Below are positions 1 to 5,114 of a stretch of 5,606 nt of DNA, one piece after another. Origin of the DNA: an uncultured Nitrospinaceae bacterium (lineage in GTDB: Bacteria; Nitrospinota; Nitrospinia; Nitrospinales; VA-1). Every line of letters begins with the position of its first letter. Within the stretch, counting starts at the first letter, position 1. The notes under the pieces were generated by a model, which searched no databases, was not told the DNA's origin, and was given only the letters and a program-made list of their open reading frames with translations. Location: assembly GCA_938073925.1 (NCBI GenBank), contig CALJGH010000163.1, positions 1-5,606 of the forward strand. Reading direction: 5' to 3'. The position numbers and the translations under genes are program-made.

Positions 1-1
1 T

Positions 2-124
2 TTTGTACTTGCCGAAAAACCACGATTGGCAGATCAAAACATTAGCTACACCTTGCAGGTTCATCCTCGGTCTATATTTTTTTCTAATGTCGAACCTATT
101 AGAAATGCGAAAGAAAAACCTTAA
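2..124 (+). CDS. Possible 3' end of an unrecognised gene (partial, 40 codons)
   Basis: This frame is open from the left edge to a TAA at 122-124 and gives 40 residues, beginning FVLAEKPRLADQ and ending RNAKEKP. The composition looks like ordinary soluble protein, with alternating hydrophobic residues in the middle (YTLQVHP) and a polar, basic end. I do not recognise a family. An opening of 40 codons in AT-rich DNA can arise by chance in one of six frames, so this is only a plausible gene tail. The sequence to the left of the window would settle it. If real, the gene would end about 580 bases before amt and so would not be tightly coupled to it. Confidence 0.25.
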   Translation, partial: FVLAEKPRLADQNISYTLQVHPRSIFFSNVEPIRNAKEKP

Positions 125-454
125 CGGTACGGCCCTTAGGTTCATTCAAGTGCTTCTTTGGTAACTATAGATCGAATTACCTACAAAAATTCATTACAAG
201 TTAAAATCTTTTTAAAAAATTTGTCCGATATCACTCTGAAAGTGGCTCCTTTCCTCGAGTGTTAATTTCTTTGTGGAATAACCCCTGCAACTTTCCCAAA
301 TGAAAATCTGCTGAATGCCAGCCTTTTAGAGCTTTTGGAATTAATGTTTAGAGGTAAGGCACTTTTATCCTGCCTAGTTGAATAACATCACCCCCATCCA
401 AAAACAAAATAAACCATTAAAAAACAAGAGTTTTTTGAAATTATTGTTTTTTTG

Positions 455-484
455 TGCTTTTTTTAAGCATTTTTTTAAAATGCT
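455..484. repeat. Overlapping inverted repeats sharing a central arm
   Basis: Three arms alternate here: TGCTT at 455-459, AAGCATTTT at 465-473 and AAAATGCT at 477-484. The central arm can pair with the first (5 bp, 5-nt loop, followed by a T7 run at 470-476) or with the third (8 bp perfect, 3-nt loop), but not with both. The first pairing looks like a very weak intrinsic terminator on the + strand. The region is T-rich and of low complexity, so the symmetry may be accidental. Confidence 0.35.
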
Positions 485-559
485 CAAAATTTTAATTTCA
501 CTTTACTCCATTCCCGGTTATAGTTTACAGAAATACGCTCGTTTATGAACATTTCCCTT

Positions 560-588
560 TTGTTATGAAGCATATAGGTCGATAAAAT
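560..588 (+). promoter_or_regulatory. Candidate sigma70-type promoter for amt
   Basis: TTGTTA at 560-565 and TAAAAT at 583-588 are separated by 17 bases, matching the housekeeping consensus at 4/6 and 5/6 positions. Transcription would begin near 595 and leave a leader of about 108 nt before amt. The surrounding DNA is so AT-rich that near matches are expected, so this is the best candidate rather than a firm promoter. Confidence 0.3.
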
Positions 589-639
589 TATTAATATTAT
601 AGTTTTATTTTTTTTAAATGGCCTAGATCACAAGGACTT

Positions 640-689
640 CAAATTTTGAAAGAGTTCATAACAGAATAGAAATTTCCAGTCAAAATTTG
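640..689 (+). promoter_or_regulatory. Inverted repeat in the amt leader abutting the ribosome binding site
   Basis: CAAATTTTG at 640-648 is the exact reverse complement of CAAAATTTG at 681-689, a perfect 9-bp stem with a 32-nt loop; U639 and G690 could add a wobble pair. The 3' arm ends on the first G of the GGAGAGG Shine-Dalgarno sequence (689-695). In RNA the stem would sit directly against the ribosome site of amt, and in DNA the arms could be an operator with widely spaced half-sites. The stem has only two GC pairs, so stability is low and the role is inferred from position alone. Confidence 0.3.
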
Positions 690-702
690 GAGAGGTTAAA
701 AA

Positions 703-1935
703 ATGGAAACAAATATTGAGTCACTCATAAACAGTAGTGATGTGCTGTTTATGATGTTTGGAGCAGTGATGGTCTTTGCTATGCATGGTGGTTTTGCATT
801 TCTCGAAGTAGGCACTGTAAGAAAAAAAAACCAAGTTAACGCGCTGGTAAAAATTCTTGTTGACTTTGCCTTATCTACTCTAATTTATTTCTTTATTGGG
901 TACTCAATCGCTTATGGAATTAATTTTTTGCTTCCAGCTAAAGAATTATTGGCAGACAAACAGGGCTATGAGTTAGTGCATTTTTTCTTTTTGCTCACTT
1001 TTGCGGCAGCAATCCCAGCAATTATTTCAGGAGGGATTGCCGAGCGCGCTAAATTCTGGACTCAAGCCGTTGCAGGTGGAATATTTGTTGGAGTGGCCTA
1101 CCCACTATTTGAGGGTATGGTTTGGGGGCAAATCACATTTTTAGGCCAAGCTGACTCCTGGCTTGCAGGAATTACAGGTGGGATCCCTTTTCATGACTAT
1201 GCAGGTTCCGTTGTCGTTCATTCGATGGGTGGATGGATCGCCTTGGCAGGCGTTGTCGTATTAGGCCCACGTCTAGGCAGATGGGATTCTCAAGGGCGCA
1301 GTCGCCCTATTCCTATTAGCAATGTTCCCTTTATGGCTTTGGGGAGTTGGATGCTGTGCATTGGTTGGTTCGGATTTAATGTTATGTCTGCCGCAACTTT
1401 GCAGGGAATTTCCGGTCTGGTCGCCATCAACTCGTTATTCGCAATGGCGGGTGGGATAATCGCAGCTCTGGCTATTTCTAAAAATGATCCGGGATTTATT
1501 CATAATGGAGCGCTCGCTGGACTGGTGGCCATTTGCGCAGGGTCTGATCAAGTACACCCAATGGGAGCACTGGCTATAGGAGCAGTAGGGGGAATAATTT
1601 TCGTTAAAGGTTTCACCTGGGAACAGGAAAAATTAAAAATCGATGATGTGCTGGGAGTCTGGCCGTTACATGGGCTGGCCGGTTCATGGGGTGGAATTGC
1701 TTGCGGCATTTTCGGACAGGAATCTTTAGGCGGTCTGGGCGAGGTAAGTTTTTTGGCCCAGTTGGTTGGCACTCTAGCAGCTATTGCAGTCGCCCTGACT
1801 TTCGGATTCGCTGTATATAAAATTCTGGATGCAACTTTCGGGATTCGCCTTTCAAAAGAGGAAGAGCAGAAAGGTTCTGACCTGACTCTACATAAAATCG
1901 AATCTTATCCAGAGGATGCAACCACGCGTTTCTAA
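703..1935 (+). CDS. amt: Amt/Rh-family ammonium transporter
   Basis: This 410-residue inner-membrane channel conducts ammonium-derived NH3/NH4+ into the cytoplasm as a trimer. Anchored on the E. coli AmtB pattern, the pore residues are all present: F100 and F225 (gate phenylalanines), W141 and S229 (outer recruitment site), D165, and the twin histidines H173 and H323. Other family marks are the AER at 113-115, GWFGFN at 221-226 and DDVLGV at 314-319. About eleven hydrophobic helices fit the family, and no cleaved signal peptide is apparent. A 12-residue longer stretch between W141 and D165, plus GPRLGRWD at 188-195, point to the plant/cyanobacterial AMT1-like branch rather than the AmtB branch. 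The cytoplasmic tail (about 379-410) keeps the GIRLSKEEE-type block, but the usual HGExAY end reads HKIESY. The ATG at 703 follows GGAGAGG with 7 bases between. No glnK (PII) gene is adjacent; the next gene encodes an exported TPR protein. Confidence 0.96.
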   Translation: METNIESLINSSDVLFMMFGAVMVFAMHGGFAFLEVGTVRKKNQVNALVKILVDFALSTLIYFFIGYSIAYGINFLLPAKELLADKQGYELVHFFFLLTFAAAIPAIISGGIAERAKFWTQAVAGGIFVGVAYPLFEGMVWGQITFLGQADSWLAGITGGIPFHDYAGSVVVHSMGGWIALAGVVVLGPRLGRWDSQGRSRPIPISNVPFMALGSWMLCIGWFGFNVMSAATLQGISGLVAINSLFAMAGGIIAALAISKNDPGFIHNGALAGLVAICAGSDQVHPMGALAIGAVGGIIFVKGFTWEQEKLKIDDVLGVWPLHGLAGSWGGIACGIFGQESLGGLGEVSFLAQLVGTLAAIAVALTFGFAVYKILDATFGIRLSKEEEQKGSDLTLHKIESYPEDATTRF

Positions 1936-1940
1936 CTTAT

Positions 1941-1944
1941 TGAG
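1941..1944 (+). promoter_or_regulatory. Ribosome binding site that favours the second ATG of the TPR gene
   Basis: TGAG at 1941-1944 is the only purine-rich core in the short gap after amt. It lies 3 bases before the ATG at 1948, which is too close, but 9 bases before the ATG at 1954. The second start also gives a textbook signal-peptide beginning (MKK). The site is weak, so translational coupling to amt, which ends at 1935, may help. Confidence 0.5.
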
Positions 1945-1953
1945 TTAATGCCT

Positions 1954-4239
1954 ATGAAAAAAGTTTTTATTTGCCTTCTTGTATTAGGAATTTTAATTGC
2001 ATTTCATCCTAACGAGATACGGGCACAAGAAGATCCCATAGAAAAACTTAAGAATGCGGCCAAGGCCGACCCAAAAGATTACGCACCGCATTTTGGTCTG
2101 GGTCAGGCTTACCACATAATGGGCATTTACGATAAAGCCATTACCGAATATAAAAAAGCCATAGAGTTGGAACCTCTTTTCGCCGCAGCCTTCAATGGAC
2201 TCGGTTCCAGCTATGGAGAACTGGGCCAGTTTGAAGAAGCCATTGAAGCCTACCTAGAAGCCACTCAATTAGGCCCCAATTATGCAAAAGCACAGTTTGG
2301 CTTAGGCTGGTCTTACTTTCAATTAGAGAAATACGATAAAGCTCTAATGCCTATTATAATTGCCGTAAAAATGGAGCCGCAAATGACCGTAGCTCATTTT
2401 ACGCTAGGGAAAGTTTTCGCTGCACTGGGTAGCCACAGACAAGCCATCGAAGAGTATAAAAAAACACTCGCCATCACACCCATCTTTCCCGACGGCTATT
2501 TTCAACTGGGACGTAGCTATATAAGCTTAAAAAAGATTGACGATGGAGTGCAAGCCTACAATGACACTTTAAGATTGAGCCCAAACTTTTTTGAAGCGTA
2601 TATAGGAATCGGCAAGGCCTATATTAATGCGGAAAGAAATGACGAAGCTATCGCCCCTTTAAGAAATGCGATCGCCATCAACCCCGTCTCCACAGATGCC
2701 TACGATAAGCTGGGGCTTGCATATGCAAACATGGGAGAACACGAAAGAGCTATCGCGCCTTACCTGGAACTTGCACGAATCGATTTTAGAAATCCTGTAG
2801 CACAGTACAAGGCAGGTGTTGCTTATTCAAAAGTTAATAAAAAGCAGAAAGCTATTAAAAAATTCAAGGAGGCTATCCGATTGAATGAAAATTTTCCGGA
2901 AGCCTACCTCAATATTGCTTGGCTTTATCAAGATCTCGGTGATTCAGAAAATGCGCTGGCTTTTTATAGTAGCACCATTAAATATGACCCCGACAATGTG
3001 GAAGCATTTTACAATTCAGGAGATATACACGAATCTTTCCAACGCTTCAAGGAAGCAGCACAAAACTTCAAAGAAGTCACACGTATTAACCCAGAACATG
3101 TAGAAGCACACTCAGGACTGGGTCGAAACTACGCCAAACTCAATTTACCCGATAAAGCATTAGCAGAGTTTAATATCTCCTTGGAAATCAATCCGAACCT
3201 CGCTGAAACCTATTATCAATTGGGAAGCACCTATGGCGAATTGAAGAGATACCAGGAGGGGTTGCAACCTTTGAGAAAGGCAATCCACTTAAAATCGGAT
3301 TATATCAAAGCTGAGTATTTACTAGGAAAGTTTCATACGATATTAGAAAACTATCAGGAAGCAATTGTACCTTTAAGAAAAGTCGACAAAGTTGAACCCG
3401 GGTTTGGAGAAACGGATTTCCTTCTTGGTAAAAGCTTGTTGAAGTTAAAACAATACCACGATGCCCTGCCCTATCTCGAAAAGGCAGTTATTGAAAATCC
3501 GCAATTTTCTCAAGCTCAATATTTTCTGGGGCTGAGTTTAATCAAAATAGGTCGTCATAAAGAATCCGTTAAACCATTACGAGTAGCCGTTACTACTGAT
3601 CCTGATTTTAAAAATGCCTTCAGGTATCTCGGAGAAGCACAGCAAACACTCGAAAACTATCCAGAAGCCATTGTAGCTTTTGAAAACGCCATTCGTATCG
3701 ATCCCGAGTTTACAATTGTGCATAACAACCTCGGCACAATTTATACTTTTCAAAAAGAGTACGTCAAAGCGATTCACTCCTTCAAGAAAACTTTGCGGAC
3801 AAACCCAAAATTTCAAAATGGTTTTTTCAATCTGGGAATGATCTATGAAATTCTGGGCCGTTACCCTGAAGCCATAAAAACGTATAAAGCATTACTCGAC
3901 TTGAATCCTAAACATAAGGAAGCTATGTTTAGTCTGGGATGGGCGCTCATGGATGAAAAACGTTATTTGGAAGCCGCTCCTATCCTAAGACAAGCCGCTC
4001 ACCTGAATCCAGAAAACGCCGACACGCATTATAGTTTGGGAATGGTTTATGCTGAGTTAGGAAGAAATGATGATGCTTTGATGCAATACCGTAAAACATT
4101 GCAAATGGATGGCAACCATACCGGAGCACATGAAAAAATTGCTCGATTGCAAAAAGAAACAAAAATAAAACCTAAAGGAAAACCTGTATTCCAAACCGAG
4201 GCAATACCGCAGGATTCAGATATCATTCTTCTTCCATAA
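1954..4239 (+). CDS. Exported protein of 20 tandem TPR repeats
   Basis: This 761-residue protein starts with a signal peptide: MKK, a hydrophobic core at about 4-17, then a likely cleavage after IRA near residue 24. There is no lipobox cysteine, so a soluble periplasmic or secreted protein is expected. After a short half-helix (about 27-42) come 20 complete tetratricopeptide repeats at 43-722, each exactly 34 residues. They follow a pattern near EA..LG.AY..LG.Y.EAI..Y.KAI.L.P. A half repeat and a tail rich in Lys, ending in the hydrophobic IILLP, close the protein. TPR solenoids bind other proteins or peptides; no catalytic domain is present, so the partner and function are unknown. An in-frame ATG at 1948 (763 residues) is the alternative start. 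The gene lies 18 bases after amt in the same frame and is probably co-transcribed with it, suggesting, but not proving, a link to ammonium uptake or envelope assembly. Confidence 0.92.
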   Translation: MKKVFICLLVLGILIAFHPNEIRAQEDPIEKLKNAAKADPKDYAPHFGLGQAYHIMGIYDKAITEYKKAIELEPLFAAAFNGLGSSYGELGQFEEAIEAYLEATQLGPNYAKAQFGLGWSYFQLEKYDKALMPIIIAVKMEPQMTVAHFTLGKVFAALGSHRQAIEEYKKTLAITPIFPDGYFQLGRSYISLKKIDDGVQAYNDTLRLSPNFFEAYIGIGKAYINAERNDEAIAPLRNAIAINPVSTDAYDKLGLAYANMGEHERAIAPYLELARIDFRNPVAQYKAGVAYSKVNKKQKAIKKFKEAIRLNENFPEAYLNIAWLYQDLGDSENALAFYSSTIKYDPDNVEAFYNSGDIHESFQRFKEAAQNFKEVTRINPEHVEAHSGLGRNYAKLNLPDKALAEFNISLEINPNLAETYYQLGSTYGELKRYQEGLQPLRKAIHLKSDYIKAEYLLGKFHTILENYQEAIVPLRKVDKVEPGFGETDFLLGKSLLKLKQYHDALPYLEKAVIENPQFSQAQYFLGLSLIKIGRHKESVKPLRVAVTTDPDFKNAFRYLGEAQQTLENYPEAIVAFENAIRIDPEFTIVHNNLGTIYTFQKEYVKAIHSFKKTLRTNPKFQNGFFNLGMIYEILGRYPEAIKTYKALLDLNPKHKEAMFSLGWALMDEKRYLEAAPILRQAAHLNPENADTHYSLGMVYAELGRNDDALMQYRKTLQMDGNHTGAHEKIARLQKETKIKPKGKPVFQTEAIPQDSDIILLP
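2080..4119 (+). repeat. DNA encoding the 20 x 34-residue TPR array
   Basis: The array is 2040 bases, 20 units of 102 bases, in register from the first to the last repeat with no insertion or deletion. The units are clearly related as protein (the LG, A/Y, EAI and P positions recur) but well diverged as DNA, so this is an old duplication array rather than a recent tandem expansion. Repeats 6 to 7 and 12 to 15 share a variant second helix with P in place of the usual aromatic approach (APLR, QPLR, VPLR, LPYL, KPLR). Confidence 0.9.
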
Positions 4240-4244
4240 AAACA

Positions 4245-4254
4245 CCTGTACAGG
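4245..4254. promoter_or_regulatory. Perfect 10-bp palindrome CCTGTACAGG
   Basis: CCTGTACAGG begins five bases after the TPR stop codon (4237-4239). A self-complementary decamer could be an operator half-site pair, but it lies about 170 bases upstream of the likely promoter and no second copy was noticed. Without a loop it cannot form a normal RNA terminator. Function is unknown. Confidence 0.25.
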
Positions 4255-4383
4255 GACACCTTTAACGCGGTTTTGGTACCCACCTCTGACAATTCATTTT
4301 TCCTACCGGAATTCTCTATTCTCACAGTCCAACCTCAGCAATTTAGAATGCCTAATTTGACAGGCAAATCCCCCTTTAAAATG

Positions 4384-4408
4384 AAAGAGTTAACCGAGTA
4401 AACTCTTT
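4384..4408. terminator. Hairpin that may end the amt-TPR transcript
   Basis: AAAGAGTTAAC (4384-4394) and GTAAACTCTTT (4398-4408) pair as 8 bp, one A-A mismatch, then 2 bp around a 3-nt loop. It is the best stem between the TPR gene and the next promoter. It is followed by ATTAATAAAT rather than a clean T run, so it is a weak intrinsic terminator, or instead an operator: it ends 13 bases before the -35 box of the next promoter. Both readings are inference. Confidence 0.4.
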
Positions 4409-4421
4409 ATTAATAAATAGG

Positions 4422-4451
4422 TTGACAGTAAATCCTTTCACCTTATATACT
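4422..4451 (+). promoter_or_regulatory. Sigma70-type promoter for the NuoE-like operon
   Basis: A perfect TTGACA at 4422-4427 is followed by TATACT at 4446-4451 (5/6, 18-base spacer); the overlapping TATATA at 4444-4449 gives a 16-base spacer. This is the best promoter in the window. Transcription would start near 4458, leaving a leader of about 130 nt before the ATG at 4587. Confidence 0.6.
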
Positions 4452-4473
4452 TCTGCCTCTTAGCAGGATTCCG

Positions 4474-4522
4474 GGGGAAAGTACTATTTTAATAATACGA
4501 GTAGTTCTTTTATTTTTTCCCC
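4474..4522 (+). promoter_or_regulatory. Leader with two mutually exclusive stem-loops (attenuator-like)
   Basis: Stem A pairs 4477-4486 (GAAAGTACTA) with 4502-4511 (TAGTTCTTTT), about 9 pairs including one G-U and with one mismatch, and is followed by a T6 run at 4513-4518, the layout of a weak terminator. Stem B pairs GGGGAAA at 4474-4480 with TTTCCCC at 4516-4522 and would consume part of that T run. Both need bases 4477-4480, so only one can form. This resembles a transcription attenuator between promoter and gene, but stem A is AT-rich, no leader peptide or known riboswitch was recognised, and folding was judged by eye. Confidence 0.3.
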
Positions 4523-4536
4523 ATTCCTTAGCGATT

Positions 4537-4560
4537 TTCCTGATAAATTTATTACAGGAA
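4537..4560 (+). promoter_or_regulatory. Small hairpin before the NuoE-like gene
   Basis: TTCCTG (4537-4542) and CAGGAA (4555-4560) form a perfect 6-bp stem with a 12-nt AT-rich loop containing TAAATTTA. It ends 15 bases before the Shine-Dalgarno sequence, so it could shape translation initiation or be a small operator. Evidence is positional only. Confidence 0.25.
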
Positions 4561-4575
4561 CGCACTGATATTCTT

Positions 4576-4579
4576 GAGG
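4576..4579 (+). promoter_or_regulatory. Ribosome binding site fixing the start of the NuoE-like gene
   Basis: GAGG at 4576-4579 lies 7 bases before the ATG at 4587. The in-frame TTG at 4584 immediately before is closer (4 bases) and a poorer start codon, so the ATG is chosen. Confidence 0.6.
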
Positions 4580-4586
4580 CTATTTG

Positions 4587-5114
4587 ATGGATACCAACCC
4601 TGTTGCGACAGAAGAAGAGATTGATCTGGCTCCGACTGAGGAAATTTTAAATAACCTGCCAGATAATTCACGTGGGCACTTAATCCCAACCTTGAATAAA
4701 GTCCAAAATGCCTATAGATTTCTCCCTGATCCGGCGATGGAATTATTGATGGAATTTTTCAATGTTTCTCGTGCCGAAATATATGGAGTCATCTCATTTT
4801 ATCCGCAAATGATGATTGTGGAACCCGGGAAATACATCATTAAGCTATGCTATGGGACAGCTTGTTTTGTAAAAGGGGCTGATATCATTGGCGACAAAAT
4901 CCACGAAAAATATCACATCAAACCAGGTGAAACAGACGATGGAAAACTTTTCACCCTGCAGACAGCATCTTGCCTTGGCAACTGTGGTGCTGCACCCATG
5001 GCTATTATCGGCGAGGATACTCACGGCACCATTGATCCCGAAAAAGCCATCGATATACTAGCTGAATATAAAATTGAAGATGAAGAAACACCTGTGACAG
5101 AGGAGGTAGGATGA
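4587..5114 (+). CDS. NuoE-like [2Fe-2S] subunit (complex I / Hox / Hnd type)
   Basis: This 175-residue protein is a thioredoxin-like [2Fe-2S] ferredoxin subunit, which in its family supports electron transfer next to the NAD(P)H-oxidising flavin subunit of a cytoplasmic peripheral arm. A helical N-terminal part (about 30-72, including the family-type EIYGVISFY at 64-72) precedes the cluster domain. The four ligands are C88 and C93 (CYGTAC) and C129 and C133 (CLGNC). Length is close to the usual 160-170, with extra acidic tails at both ends. The CxGTACFVKGA form of the first motif resembles HndA, HoxE and FdsG subunits and some anaerobe-type NuoE more than the CxxxPC form common in aerobic NuoE. 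The gene has its own promoter and leader. Its stop overlaps the next start (ATGA), so the two are translationally coupled. NuoE, HoxE, HndA or FdsG all remain possible, so no symbol is assigned. Confidence 0.9.
   Translation: MDTNPVATEEEIDLAPTEEILNNLPDNSRGHLIPTLNKVQNAYRFLPDPAMELLMEFFNVSRAEIYGVISFYPQMMIVEPGKYIIKLCYGTACFVKGADIIGDKIHEKYHIKPGETDDGKLFTLQTASCLGNCGAAPMAIIGEDTHGTIDPEKAIDILAEYKIEDEETPVTEEVG

Larger units (their letters stand above)
125..702. other. AT-rich intergenic region upstream of amt
   Basis: No convincing coding frame is seen on either strand in these 578 bases; ATG-started frames close quickly. The stretch is rich in A and T runs, especially 415-500 and 583-620, and carries several small inverted repeats. 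From about 540 onward it holds the likely promoter and leader of amt, entered separately. No tRNA, known riboswitch or clear sigma54 promoter (GG and GC ten bases apart, as often drives amt genes) was found. The length is generous for a simple promoter region, so a small RNA or decayed gene remains possible, but nothing here proves either. Confidence 0.6.
4240..4586. other. Intergenic region between the TPR gene and the iron-sulfur operon
   Basis: These 347 bases hold no credible gene. The minus-strand open frame covering 4047-4325 mostly lies antisense to the TPR gene and has no family features. In order the region contains a palindrome, a hairpin, a promoter with a consensus -35 box, and a leader with several stem-loops before the NuoE-like gene. 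All are entered separately. Confidence 0.7.

Noticed and set aside
358..373. GGCAC ... TGCC resembling a sigma54 promoter upstream of amt
   Set aside because: The GG and GC elements are 12 bases apart rather than 10, and the sequence instead forms a small AGGCA/TGCCT inverted repeat.
1948..1950. ATG at 1948 as the start of the TPR protein
   Set aside because: Only 3 bases follow the TGAG core, and the MPMKK beginning is less typical than MKK; it cannot be fully excluded.
1954..1995. Lipoprotein signal peptide for the TPR protein
   Set aside because: The only early cysteine is residue 7 (VFIC), too close to the N-terminus and without the L-A/S-G/A-C pattern; an ordinary SPase I signal fits better.
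2885..3103. Plus-strand 72-codon frame inside the TPR gene
   Set aside because: Out-of-frame shadow of repeats 9-10; no family features and no dedicated ribosome site.
4047..4325. Minus-strand open frame of 92 codons overlapping the end of the TPR gene
   Set aside because: Mostly antisense to strongly supported TPR repeats, with unnatural composition and no recognisable domain; treated as a shadow frame.
4584..4586. TTG as the start codon of the NuoE-like gene
   Set aside because: It adds one residue only, is 4 bases from the GAGG site, and is directly followed by an ATG at the better 7-base spacing.
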